Positions 1 to 12,603 of a stretch of DNA of 64,000 bases are shown piece after piece (position 1 is the first letter of the stretch; every line of letters starts with the position of its first letter). Source of the DNA: Daucus carota subsp. sativus (Eukaryota > Streptophyta > Magnoliopsida > Apiales > Apiaceae); NCBI RefSeq assembly GCF_001625215.2, contig NC_030386.2, positions 36,397,296 through 36,461,295 on the forward strand, written 5' to 3'. The translations under genes and the position numbers were made by a program. The notes under the pieces were generated by a model. That model worked only from the letters and a program-made list of their open reading frames with translations. It was not told the DNA's origin and did not search any database.

Positions 1-196
1 TATTTGTTTATGTATTTCTTGCTGTTGTTACTGATCTTGGTTGCTGTGTTTTCTGTTTCTTGTTGCTATTTTTGATGTTTTTTAATTCTAGTGCTGTTAT
101 TTTAGGTTTTACATTGAAGTGGAAATAGCACATTGCCTAGGTGTTATAAAAGGTGGTTTCTTGAGTTTGGATTTCATGGGTTAAACTCAAGGAATC

Positions 197-3100
197 ATGG
201 GTAGCATCTGTACAGACGATGAAGAATATCGATTCTTTGATGCTCGTGCCTCTTCTTTTTCTGATTCGAGTTCAGATAACCCCGAATCTAGCTGTAATGA
301 TGAATGTGGAGCATGTAGCAGCTATCAGTATGAGGTCTGGGCTAAGGGACCCTTGAGTGTGCGAAAGCGTCGTAGTCAATTCTTGAGGTTCATGGGTTTA
401 GGCTTAGATGGTAAAGCTTCTGGACAGAATATGGTAGATGCATATGATGGTGGCAGCTTCCGAGGAGAGATTGATAGGATTAAAGAGAGTAGTGGCGCAG
501 TATTGAGAAATTCATCTTTCAAATATGAATTTTGTTCTAGCCGGTCCTCTTGGAGTAGCATGTCCAATGATGATTCGGATTTGTCAAGAGGATTGGACTT
601 GACAGAAAATTTCATATGCCGAGCTGCAGATGTAAAGCATGGTTCGGAATGTGATGTTGATAGAATAGGGAAAAGCACCAACCTTGGCAATAGTGAAGTT
701 ATAGATGGGGGCCAATTATTAACATGTGGTAAAGGGCAGCCTTCTCCATCATTTCCCATGGTTGAGAAACTTGTGCAACAGGAAACTGAGGTCACTGGAA
801 ACGCACCAAAGATGGTGAACAGGGTTAAAAGTAGGTGGTTGAGGAGTCTCCGTTCCTTCTCCTGCATTACGAAAAAGGAAGGGACAGTTGACAGTTTGAG
901 ACCGATTGGATCCAACTCAATTGTGAGAGAAAGGGTTCAAAGAGTGAAGGTTCGGCATTCCAAAAAACGGTTGAAGGAGCTATCAGCTCTTTTTGTTGGG
1001 CAGGATATTCAGGCACATGATGGTTCAATATTGACCATGAAATTCAGTCCTGATGGGAAATACCTTGCTAGCGCTGGTGAAGATGGGATTGTTCGCGTGT
1101 GGCAAGTTGTGGAAGATAAGAGATCGAATGAAATTGACATTCCAGTGATAGACCCATCTTGCATGTACTTCACTGTAAATCTTCTTTCTGAATTGGCGCC
1201 ACTGATGGGCGAGCAGGAAAAAATCAGTAGCAAAAGCCTGAAAAAAACAGCAGATTCAGCATGTGTCATTTTTCCTCCAGTGGTATTCCGGATTTTGGAG
1301 AAACCGCTGCATGAGTTTCGAGGGCACAAAGGAGAAATTTTGGACCTCTCATGGTCAAATGATAATGTAAGTTAATTGCACAATGGTTCATGTCAGTTTC
1401 GAGTTTCAATAGAAATTGACATATTTCTAATTGTTATTGTTTTTGGTCTAGCATCTAATATCATCTTCCGTTGACGAAACTGTGCGCCTGTGGAAAGTAG
1501 GATGTGACCAATGTCTTAAAGCTTTCCCACACAGTAATTTTGGTTAGTCGTTATATTTGCGTGGCTTGTTAATATAAGTTTGCAATTTGTTTCCGCTGAT
1601 TAATTATGCGGTTTGATAAATTTGTATAGTAGCCTTGGTAATACTAATATTGCTGCATTTTATTAATGAAATGCAGTGACTTGTGTTCAGTTTAACCCTG
1701 TTGATGATAATCAATTTATCAGTGGTTCAATTGATGGAAAAATTCGCATCTGGGAAATTGATGGCGGCCAAGTTGTTGATTGGACAGATGTGAGAGATAT
1801 AGTGACTGCTGTTTCTTATCGCCCTGATGGGCAGGTTCGGTAACTCATGTTCTTTTCATGTTTTCAAAAGAAGGGATAGTTCAAAAAAGGAAGGTATACT
1901 AAATGTCTTGCTTGTCATATAGGGTGGGATCATTGGCTATGTGACAGGCAACTGCAGAATTTTCAGTGTAACAGGTAAATACTGCCATTAGTTTCAGATA
2001 ATCAATATGTTTTCTCATGAATTTTTTTTTGATATAGAGGCTTTTGAAGTCTGCTAGACATAAGTCTTGCTGGTGTATAGAGGCTTTTGAAGTCTGCTAG
2101 ACATAAGTATTGCTGGTGTTTCAGTTACCCATGGAGTGGTGGTTAATAATATACCGAATAGTGACTACTGTAGCTGCATAATATATTCTAAGTACCATTT
2201 CTCTTCATTTTCTGTTGCATGTTAAGAGACATGAGCTTTTGTTGAGGTTTAGTTGTTCCGCTTTAGCTTTGAAAATCAGATGTTTTTGGTAACATGGTCC
2301 TTTAACTTATTACATCTATGGTACAAGTGTGCAGCCATCTTAAGTCCATAGGTAGTGTGAGTGCCTGAACATGATAAGATGGTCTTCAGTTTTTGTGTCA
2401 CGTCTTCTCAAATGTTGACTTCAGTAACAGTTTACTTTATTTGCTTGATGCATTTGTTAGTCTTGTCTTAGTGTTGAAATTATATGAGGCAGTACAAATT
2501 ATAGCCATTGCTCTGTTCATATAGCATCTTTCAAATTTTAAGGAGAAGAGAACAATTTCTGGCAAATTAATTTTGTTTTGTATGATTCAGACAGTCATTT
2601 CCAACTGGAAGCCCTGATCTGCTTAAATAATAAGAAGAAAGCAAAAAGCAAAAGGGTAACAGGCTTTCAGGTGGTCTTCATCTCCTAGACGTGCTTGGTG
2701 TATTGATAATTCTCTAATATCTGGTGTACTTATTCTGCTTATTTAACTTTTAACTGCAGTTTTTTGAGCAAGATCCAAGCAAAGTATTGGTTCATAGTGC
2801 AGATTCACAAGTAAAAATTCTTCAGGGAATTAACATAATTGGCAAGTTCAGGGGTATGTACATAGCTATTGATGGTGCTCTATATTTTTCTGGTTGTAAT
2901 TCCTAATAATTTGATACATTGGAAGTATTTAAGAACATTCTATGAAATGCGTTATATGCGCTACACTTGTAGTTAAATTTGGCTGTCGAATCCTCAAAAT
3001 GTAACCTACATGGTCTTTCCACATTCTCGAATTTTCTGCAATTTAGTGCACATTAGTTTGTCAATCATTTGTTTACACTTTCTGAATCTAGCTTATAAGA

Positions 3101-3681
3101 TTTTATACTTTTTGGTTTGTTTGGTAAATTTGCTGCTGCTTTTTTTAGGCCCAAAAAGTGCATCAAACCAGATATCTGCCTCCTTCACTCCGGACGGGAG
3201 GCATATCATCTCAGCTTGTGATGATTCAAATGTATATTTTTGGAACTGTAGCATTCAGGAAACATCATCTGCGTCCAAACCCAAAACCAGCAGGTCCTTT
3301 GAGTGTTTCTCCAGTGATGCTTCAGTGGCAATTCCTTGGCCTGGTTTGAGATCAGGGATCTCAAAAGGTGGATGCAATTTACAGGTTGTAGATGAGTGTG
3401 TATCGGACAGGTTGCCTTTCTCACCATCTGATTGCTTCTCTATGGGCCAAGGTTTCCGAGTTGAGTCTATCCCCAAGGGATCTGCAACTTGGCCAGAGGA
3501 GAAGCTTCCTTTAAGTCCTTGTGCTCTACCATCTGCATTGTGTAAATCTCAATACAAGTTTCTGAAAACATCTTGCCAGAGCTCATCAAAAACTCATGCC
3601 TGGGGTCTGGTAATTGTTACAGCGGGTTGGGATGGTAGAATAAGATCGTTCCACAATTATGGGCTACCAGTTGCTCTTTGA
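197..3681 (+). CDS. WD40-repeat protein (WDR44-like plant family)
   Basis: Seven exons join in frame: 197-1366, 1452-1542, 1677-1834, 1923-1974, 2591-2670, 2760-2853 and 3149-3681, giving about 725 aa. The first 250 residues are acidic and serine-rich with no recognised domain. WD40 blades then begin with [15 protein letters not shown] (about residue 285) and continue with [46 protein letters not shown] and a last blade [11 protein letters not shown] close to the C-terminus. The GH...WD signatures identify a beta-propeller scaffold. It resembles the plant transducin/WD40 group that includes At5g53500, which is related in layout to animal WDR44; the partner is unknown. The blade before the last is interrupted by a serine-rich loop of about 100 residues. 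Bases 1-130 look like a 5'UTR intron ending in TTTTAG, so transcription probably starts left of the window. The ATG at 197 is the first in the long open frame. Family call is firm, function is not. Confidence 0.9.
2033..2118. repeat. 43-bp tandem duplication in intron
   Basis: Two adjacent copies of a 43-bp unit (2033-2075 and 2076-2118), starting TATAGAGGCTTTTGAAG, differ at about one base. They lie inside the intron of the WD40 gene between exons at 1974 and 2591. The near identity points to a recent slippage or repair event; no coding effect is seen. Confidence 0.85.
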
Positions 3682-6222
3682 CACATAACCCCTTGTGGTA
3701 GGGTTCCTTATTCTTCCAAGATTTAATCACATTGGCTATATTGTTCAAATGCCAGCATAGCAAGTGGTTATTAAAGTATAATATGGCCATGTAGATTTGG
3801 AGGAAATTTGCCTGTGACTTACAGCTGAGGTTCCTTATCTGCATTGGGAACAGCACTCATCGTAAACCTGCTATTCTTTTGGTTTTCTTATTGGGAAGTA
3901 TAGCTCTTCGCAGCCATTACAAACAAATACAGATTTTAGTTTGTTGTTGGGCGACTTTTTAAGATGCATATCTTTTGATGGAGATGCGTATGGGGCCTTG
4001 TAGAAATTCTGTCTGCTCTCCAGAGTCACACACAGCCAGTGGTTGATATTTATTTGAGAATAGTAGGGTAAGTTTCTTCTTGCATGGTTTATTAGCCTCT
4101 CTGAATGATTAAGATCCTTGTCTGCCATTGGATCTATGGTGGGGTCATTCTGCAGCTGAGCTATCAGAGGAGTGCTCTTACCCCCATTTTCCGCTGAACA
4201 AGCTTTTGTCACCAGGGCTCCAGTGGTGATCAGGATTGCATCGGACTATAGTTGCTATTAGCTGATACTGACAATGGCTCTCCCTCCCTTTCTCTATATA
4301 CATATATTTATTCATTGGGGAACCACAGCAAAATTCCTTGGTATGGAGTAGGAGCTAAATTAGGTCACTGATGTTGCGTAACTTTATTTTTTCCTCCACA
4401 AATTACTAAAATGTCAAACTAAACAGAATCAGGTTTGAAGGGTGTGGCCCCTGAAAGCTTAGTAGTAGGAATCATGACAATTAGAGAATGTGTAGACAGT
4501 AGAATGAGAATTACTGAATTTTTGTATAGTCAGTACAAATCTGTTCATCTTATAACCCCTGTATAAGCAAGAAGTATTCGAAGTGAAGAGTGTAGAGGAA
4601 AACACACAAAATTGAACCACCAGTCTTGCTCTTTTTGCTGGGTGTTTATTTGCATTTTCATGTCTTGATGTGTGTTGATCCAATTTACTTTTTACCAGTC
4701 TTATTCACAAATTGACTGATTGGGTCCTCGTTTCTACTGTACAAATCAGTAATGTGTTCAACATTGTTCTTGTCACTCTCTCAGTGTGAGCTTGTGCTTG
4801 TGATTTCATCGATCTCTCATGGTTCCACCCTCCTTTTGGCATTACTCCTGACTTTTGTTATGTAAATTTTTTCTAGGTAGAATTTTCACGGCTACTGAAG
4901 AAACTGCCCCGCCTAAGCCTGGACGCAATGAAGCGTTATTTTACCCAGTCAACAAGCGTAAGCTTGGAGGCAGGGACTTTCATATTCTGTTCGTCTCCAC
5001 CTCTGCAATCTCTTTGACATCAGCATAGTTTCCTGGAGTCGACCTGCTTAAGCATTTTTTACGCGTATGTGCCGCCTCTCAAAGTCTCTTCAGTGTGCTT
5101 CTCTAGAATTAGACGTAACATCTATTTTGGACTTGGGACCTCTCCGGCTCTCCCTCTGCATGCTGTCAAATTTTCTCTGCTCTTTGATACCTGTTTGGAG
5201 CGGCCTTTTTTTTGATAATTCAAGGGCTTATTTTTTTTTGGAAAAATACATATTTTATAATTTTTTTAGATATAAATGTTAAGGAGATGTTTTATATTTA
5301 TTATTTAGCAAAAAGAAAAAACAACTCATTTCATAAAAAAGCAGGATTGTACTTTTCTTTTAAAATAAGTTTTTATTTCTGAAAAATAAACTTAGCCAAA
5401 CTGTCTCTTATATCTGGGGACTAATGGACATGTTCCAAAGCCTCACAAGACTTTGAAAATCATCTGTTTTTCACAATTGAGAAATGAGCACATTCGGGGA
5501 TTTTGTTTTTTCGATTTGAGGCATTGGCCCGTGTTGGACCTGTCTATGAGATGGACATTTTGTATTGCTCTCTCGAAGAGTTGAAAATTTTGTGCAAAAG
5601 TATTTAGCAAGAGAATTCCTGATGCTTTGTTGAACATGGGAATTGTACAAGCAGACATTGATACTGAAGTATTCTGTTCAACTTATGAAATAGCTACAGA
5701 TTATCGAGACAGCGTTACTCGACAGCGCAAATGATCAGGACAAACTACCCTTTTCAAGACTCATAAAAGGGGAGATTCTCCAAAGAGAATATATAGGAAT
5801 CAGAAGCCAAGTTCTCGGTCCCAACACAAAATGACGACATTATGTCAACATATTACGCCATTTCCCGTATCTTGATGTGCACTTTAATTACAAACCATTG
5901 GATACAGAACCAGAGATATGCACATAAGTCGGTACTGAATTAGAAAAAAATAATTTAGCGAAGCTGAAATCAATGTTCTTAACCAATTATCGGATTTTTT
6001 TTAGTCCTGATGCATAAAATTCTATTTATTTTTCAGTGATCAGCCCCGGTTGGAGCGGGGGTTAAGCTCCAACTTGATTCCGCCACTGGCTATGCATGAT
6101 GACCTCATTTACTATTCATACCCGCCATTTTCAAATGTGAACCACATCAACTTCCCTTATATTTATACGCACAACTAAGCCACATACTCTCCAAGCAATT
6201 TTACTCCTACAGGCTACATCTC
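3682..6222. other. Intergenic: 3'UTR of WD40 gene, then promoter of prolyl oligopeptidase
   Basis: No recognisable coding gene. The first several hundred bases are probably WD40 3'UTR. A stretch near 4875-5040 is less AT-rich and follows a good acceptor-like TTTTCTAG, so an untranslated 3' exon is possible but unproven. Around 5200-5410 there is T- and A-rich DNA with repeated TTTTATTT runs and no clear element. A TATA-like TATATTTATA lies near 6157-6166, about 60 bp upstream of the ATG at 6223, and suits the start of the next gene. Confidence 0.5.
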
Positions 6223-9200
6223 ATGGGGTCTCTTTCTGTCTTAGAACACGAGCCATTGCAATATCCACACGCCCGCCGTGATGAATCTGTACTTGATAAC
6301 TATCACGGTGTTATGGTTCCTGATCCTTATCGGTGGTACGATTTTTAGCTACAAGTAATTTTCATTTTTTGAAGATGGTGCATTAACATTGTTGAGATTA
6401 ATTGTACATTTTTCTTGTTCTTTCTGATGTACTGAGATGATTTATAGTTGAGTTTTTTGAATGTATTGTAGGCTTGAGGATCCTGAGTCCGAGGAGGTGA
6501 AGGAGTTTGTGCAGAAACAGGTGAACTTGACAGAAACAGTGCTTAAGAAGTGCGAAACACGAGAAAAGCTTCGGGATAGCTTAACCAAGCTATTCGATTA
6601 TCCAAGGTACGATGTTCCTTTCAGGAGAGGAGACAAGTATTTCTACTTCCACAACTCCGGCCTTCAACCGCAGAGGGTTCTCTACATGCAGGTTTGCTTT
6701 CTCATTGCCTCTCTGTTAGTAGTGTTTGTATTTGGTAATCTAACATGAATCCTTTTGACTTAAACAGTCTACAATCTAATTTGCAGTCTAATACATAGTT
6801 AGGATGAAACAAGATACCTTTAAATTGTTCTATTTGTTAATTAATCATGTGTAGAAAAGATGAATGCTATTTTACATACATGTTAAGCATTACACTGGAG
6901 ATAAGTGTTTGATTTTCGATGTCAAATTGTATATATAAAATCACTTGGAGCATGTCTGGATTCCGATGCTGATGCTAGAGTACATATATGCTATAACTAT
7001 TGCCATATTACAAAATAGAAATTGTTTATAGCATACTTTGTTTTTGAAGTTCCAGTTTGAATCATTGCCTATTCTTTCCTAGCTCTAATGCCTTTTGCAC
7101 TATGTTGCAATTAACTGATTGGTTAACAATTAAAATCGACTAACAAAGTTTTAATTGGATCATATATTCTTTAAACGGGATTTCAAACAGCTTATAGTGA
7201 ATGGAAACTTTTTAGTTTGAATTATCATGGTCATTTACTCATTTCAGATTTCTTACTAATTTCCAGGATAGTCTGGATGGAGAACCAGAAGTTCTGCTCG
7301 ATCCAAATGGGCTGAGCAAGGATGGCACAGTTTCACTTAACAGGTGTGCTGTTAGCCAGGATGCTAAGTACTTGGCTTATGGTCTTAGTTCTAGTGGAAG
7401 CGATTGGATGAACATCAAAGTTATGAGCATTAAAGACAGGATACCTGAGCCAGATACTTTGTCATGGGTCAGTATTCTCTGAATTACCAACTTTCCTCTT
7501 TGGTACACATTTGGTGATGTTGTAATTAACTACAAATGTATCCCTGCATAAGTAATATATCGTAGTATGAGTTAGTTGTCACTACAATTTTGTTATTAAT
7601 TAGTTTTTGTAATGCTTGAGACGCATACTTGTTTTTATAGGTCAAGGTTTCAGGCATCAGCTGGACTCATGATAGCAAAGGATTTTTTTATAGTCGGTAT
7701 CCACCTCCCAAGTAAGTAGAGAAGACAGATTTATCATATGCTTTACTTGCGTATTGATTAGTTCCCAGCAACATTGTTGCAAGTGAAAATCATATTTTTA
7801 TACAGCTCTGTGAAGAGATGATTTGTTATCCAATTGATTTAAATGTATATGTGGTCTTCTTAGTGAGGGAAAAGAATTTGCCGCTGCATCAGAAACCAGT
7901 GCTGGGACAGAGACCAATGCTAACCTCGACCATCAGCTGTACTATCATTTCTTGGGTACTGATCAATCTGAAGATATTTTGTGCTGGAGAGATCCTGATA
8001 ACCCAAAACACACATGTATGGCCTCAGTAACAGAAGATGGAAAGGTAACAATTTCCTTACCAACAATATTAGTAACCATTTGACTAACGAAGAAGTAGCT
8101 CTCGTGTGTAATTTTTCAATAGTTTAATTTTTGTATAAAATTTATTGCCCTAATCATATTTAAAATGATAATTGGTAACACCAGTACATTTGTTTGTTTT
8201 TTTTTAAAATGATAATTGGTAACACCAGTACATTTGTTTGTATACAGTTGCACTATTTTATTTCTCTAATACACATAACAAAAGCCACAAGTGTTCTGGG
8301 ATATTTGTTTTTCCTATAGTTTATTACTTGAACAGCTTCTTATACGTTCTCTTAATGTGTGGTGCAGTATGTTCTTCTGTATATCTACGAGAATTGTGAC
8401 CCAGTAAATAAGTTTTACTACTGCAACCTTTTCAATTTACCTAATGGACTTCAAGGTCAAAAGGGAAGGGATTTGCTTCCCTTTGTGAAGCTTGTTGACA
8501 AATTTGAGGCAAGCTATCAGTATATTGCAAATGACGACACTGAATTCACATTTCTTACTAATAAGGATGCTCAAAAGTACCGCCTTATCCGATTAGATTT
8601 GGAGGAACCAAGCATCGTAATTGAAGTACTTCAAGAAACTGAAAATGATGTTCTTGAGTCAGTTGATGCAGTCAATGATAATCAGATGATTGTAACTTAT
8701 TTAAGTGATGTTAAGCATGTACTGCAGTTGAGGGACTTGAGAACAGGATCCTTGCTGCATCATCTCCCCATTGACATCGGCACTGTTTATAATGTCAGTG
8801 CTCGTCGTAAAGACAACAGTCTTTTTATTGGCTTTACAAGCTTCCTTACACCTGGTGTTGTATATCACTGCAACTTAGAAAGTGGAACACCTGATTTGAG
8901 AATATTCCGGGAAATTTTGGTTTCCAAATTTGACCGGACAGAGTTTCAGGTTAATCAGGTAACAAGTTCTGAAAGATAATCTTTATTTCTTGTTTCTCTA
9001 AATTCTTCTTTTTTTCCCACATGGCCTGCTTATATTTCTAGTACTGATCTTTGGCTTTTGATGTTGAAATCGAAGTTTAGCTTTTAACTCTATTCTTATG
9101 ACTTCATTTTATCAAATATTCATGTCATTCGATAAAATAGTCCTTAAGCATTCCTCTGTTTCATCTACTGTAGTAATCTTGCATCTTTAGCTTCCTTGCT

Positions 9201-10697
9201 TAGTTTGGTTTTGTTTACTTTCAGGTGTTTATTCCCAGTAAGGATGGCATCTTGATACCAATGTTTATAGTCGGTGGAAAGAATATCCTATTGGATGGCT
9301 CAAACCCTTGTTTACTATATGGATATGGAGGATTTAGTGTTAGTCTTACACCATCATTCAACATAAGTCGAATTGCTCTCATGAAGCATTTAGGTATCGT
9401 CTACTGCTTAGCTAATATACGTGGTGGTGGAGAGTATGGGGAAGAATGGCATAAAGCTGGACAACTGGGGAACAAGCAGACTTGCTTTAATGACTTCATT
9501 TCTGCTGCTGAGTATCTTGTATCTGCTGGTTATACTCAGCCCAAAAAGTTGTGTATCGAGGGTGGAAGCAATGGTGGCATTCTTATTGGGGCTTGCATTA
9601 ATCAGGTATATTCAGATACATTATGTAGTTAATGGAATCTTGTTATTTCATTACTGACAAAATTGTACATGACTTGAAACACTTTGGGCATCAGAGACCA
9701 GATCTTTTTGGCTGTGCACTTGCCCATGTTGGTGTCATGGACATGCTTAGATTTCACAAGTTCACTGTAGGTGAGAATCACATTGTCATCTCATAGTTTA
9801 TGTAATTTTTATATTTTTCTTAGTTTCTGCTCTTTTCCATTGTTCTTGATCTTTGCATGTTTTCAGGCCATACCTGGACTTCAGAATTTGGCTGTTCTGA
9901 AAAGGAAGAAGAGTTCCACTGGCTAATCAAGTAAGTTTTAACGTCGTTTCAGTATTTGAAGGTTTTGTCTTCCTACCTTTTTTGGTATTTATGTTGTAGA
10001 CTATCTTCTGCAAACAAAATAAAATAAAATGATCACACACATTTTCATGGTTTAGTTGCAGAGCTTAGAAATTCTTCATTTCCTTGTGCAGTCAATAAAT
10101 TTCCTTGTTATATATTTCTGCATCAATTACCTTCACTTGGTAAAAACCGAAAAATGTCTTGTTCAGGTACTCACCATTGCACAATGTGAGTCGACCATGG
10201 GAACGTTCCTGTCATAAAGCTTCCCAGTACCCACCTACAATGTTATTGACAGCTGATCATGATGATCGAGTTGTGCCTTTACATACCTTGAAACTTTTGG
10301 CGGTCAGTATCCTCAACATATCGCGTTATATGTCACAGTACATAGTTTATCAGTTTTCCTATGTCTGCAATTTGGTTCCAATTGCATTGTTCCTTTTCTA
10401 CTTCAAAGTCTAACAAAGGTTTTTCGTAATCATATTTCAGACCATGCAATACGTCCTATGCACAAGTACATCTGCAAACCTTCAAAACAACCCGATAATC
10501 GGAAGAATTGATTGCAAAGCTGGCCACGGTTGTGGACGTCCAACACAGAAAGTGGTATGTTTCTGCTTCAATCTTGTCGTATACATATGCATATGATTGA
10601 TGATATGATTAGTGTGTCCCTTCTGTTTCAGATTGATGAAACTGCAGACAGGTATAGCTTCATGGCTAAGATGTTAGGCGCGGCCTGGGTTGATTAG
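6223..10697 (+). CDS. Prolyl oligopeptidase (prolyl endopeptidase, S9A)
   Basis: Twelve exons join in frame: 6223-6335, 6472-6691, 7267-7467, 7641-7711, 7864-8044, 8368-8958, 9225-9605, 9695-9770, 9867-9930, 10167-10302, 10441-10554 and 10632-10697, about 737 aa, against roughly 730 for the family. The enzyme cleaves after proline in short peptides and is normally cytosolic; no signal peptide is visible. The N-terminus ([13 protein letters not shown]...DPYRWLEDP) is the usual S9A start. The middle is the seven-bladed propeller that gates the active site. The C-terminal hydrolase domain holds all three catalytic residues: Ser574 in EGGSNGG, Asp665 in [10 protein letters not shown] and His707 in KAGHGCGR, in family spacing. 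The GYGGF and [13 protein letters not shown] motifs are also intact. Nothing suggests damage. An ATG 16 codons later is not favoured because the conserved PHARRD begins upstream of it. Confidence 0.96.
8162..8241. repeat. 44-bp-period direct duplication in intron
   Basis: The sequence AAAATGATAATTGGTAACAC and the following 16 bases occur at 8162 and again at 8206, separated by a T-run. It lies in the intron between exons ending at 8044 and starting at 8368 of the prolyl oligopeptidase gene. The identity of the two copies suggests a recent event. Confidence 0.85.
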
Positions 10698-11167
10698 ACA
10701 CTGTTGTTTGCTTGGCATCAGAATTGTATTTTTATTAAGAGAATTAAATCTTCTGGTAAATATAGAATAATGATAAGAAATAGCTACAATGCAGCATCAA
10801 ATGTCAACTATGGTCACTGGCTCACTGCCCCGTTCTCATGTCATGTCGAGGCACTGTCCAAAATTAATCAGTGATCTATCAAATTCTCTATTGAGCTGTG
10901 TAAGAATTCAAAAAAATAATTTAATCATCTGTTTTATGGAAGAACGATGGTTTTTTTTTTACATTTAATGTTTATTAATCAAAGATCATATAAGTATAGT
11001 TTTCGAAAAATAAAATCAATCAAAATTGAATGAACACAAAATAAGACGGTCTACACTCCATTGTACTCATCAATGAACTCGTATCATATGAGAAAATTAG
11101 AGATCTACGGTCCCAAGTCCGAACGCTAACATAAAGACTAGCTGAGGAGGGTGGAAACTAGAAAGTA
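10698..11167. other. Intergenic 3' flank of prolyl oligopeptidase
   Basis: Probable 3'UTR followed by AT-rich DNA. I see no gene, repeat or element boundary here until the TC start of the Helitron-like element at 11168. Confidence 0.5.
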
Positions 11168-11279
11168 TCTATATAATTCTTAAAGCATGAGTCATTTTTT
11201 AAGGCTGCTTTGGTAATTTCACTTTCTCTTGGATCAACCCATTAAGCTTCGGATCGACCCGGCAGCTTTCTCATTCAAC

Positions 11280-12590
11280 TTAACACTATGAAAGAATATT
11301 CCGGGTTTTTATGCGACCCACCCGATTTCCACTGGGCATGCAGCAAGTTCCTGCCATATCAGGAGCGTGGCATTTATTGTTGTTCCATTGATCAAGCCAC
11401 TCATTGAGCTTTTTGGATCTCATAACATCTTCCAACCGTATGAGAGTTTGAAAAAGGTATTGAATTCGGTTCCTCCAATCATGGCACTCATTACTACGTC
11501 TAATTGATTTCAAATTCAAACATGATAATTAATCATAACAAATCCGTGCTTATTTATCTAAATCAATCTCTTCCTCCTCCATTATGCTCTCTCTGCTATT
11601 TTTTATTTAAAATTCGAAATTCTTATTATCTACTTGCATCTATAATCATTTGATCATTTTTTTCTCTCTCGATTTGTAGAGTGTATGGTAGTAACATTTA
11701 TTTTATATTGCAGTGATAACGGTGGTCGTGTTTTTTTAGCATGAAGACGGATTCAACGTCGTCAACAGGTTTTGCAATCCTTTCGATGATAATGTTGCAG
11801 TATCGAAATCCTCGATTATAATCGTAAAATTTTGTTTCTGCAGGTGTGAAAAGAAATGGACGTGGATCGTGGTAAAAGTGTTGAGACAATTTCCAAGAAT
11901 CAAAAGAAAGCACATGCATCAGGTAATTGATTTCCGCACTAGAGTAAAGTTTTCATACGCATTCATTTTCAAGATACAGTACTCTTGGTCTTGGTTCCTC
12001 AAAAGTCTTGGACGCGATCGTATTGTCGTTAACGTCTTCATGTAGAATCATTAGTGTGATATACAACAATTTGTAATAAGTTTGTGTCTGTTATTAATTA
12101 ATAGGTATTCTCATGTGGGGAGCTCATATGATTCACCTAATATTGGATTAAGGTAGTTATTGGGTGAAAGTTTGGAAAGCTGGAGAGGCCTTTTTTGAAA
12201 GTATACGACCTCCACATATGGGATTGTAGCTTAGCATTGGTGTATGTTCTATTTTTTTGTATTTTTGTTCCAGTTTTTAAGTTTTTTATATTGTATAGAT
12301 GACATGATATTTTGTAATTAATTTTTTTGACATTATTTTTGCATAATTTCCTTTCGTATTGATAGTGATTATGATGCATATATGTCCACTAATGCATTTA
12401 TTGATCCTTTTTTTATGTTTGAGTTTTCTTTGCAGCTGCTGAAAAGAGATGATTCGTCCAGGCCACTATCGGATGCTCACCGTGTGAAGATTTATATTCA
12501 CTTTTTCTCAACATCTGATCAAGGCTTTTTGTTTACTTCTTATTGCGTGTCATTGTATTTTGACAAGAGACACCGAGAATGAGTACGACC
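11280..12590 (+). other. Gene-like fragments inside the Helitron-like element, unrecognised
   Basis: The base composition is less AT-rich than the arrays that follow, and two patches look like exons flanked by splice-like sites. One follows TTTCTGCAG near 11842 and ends in CAG|GTAATT near 11921; its open frame starts MDVDRGKSVETISKNQKKAH. The other follows TTTGCAG near 12434 and reads LLKRDDSSRPLSDAHRVKIY. I do not recognise either family. Capture of host exons is typical of Helitrons, so a captured, non-functional gene piece is the simplest reading. It could also be the remnant of an ordinary gene. Confidence 0.3.
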
Positions 12591-12603
12591 CAATTTCCGT
12601 CCA

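Noticed and set aside
376-915. 179-codon open frame on the minus strand
   Set aside because: It is fully antisense to exon 1 of the WD40 gene, whose codon pattern and splice continuity are convincing; no domain seen.
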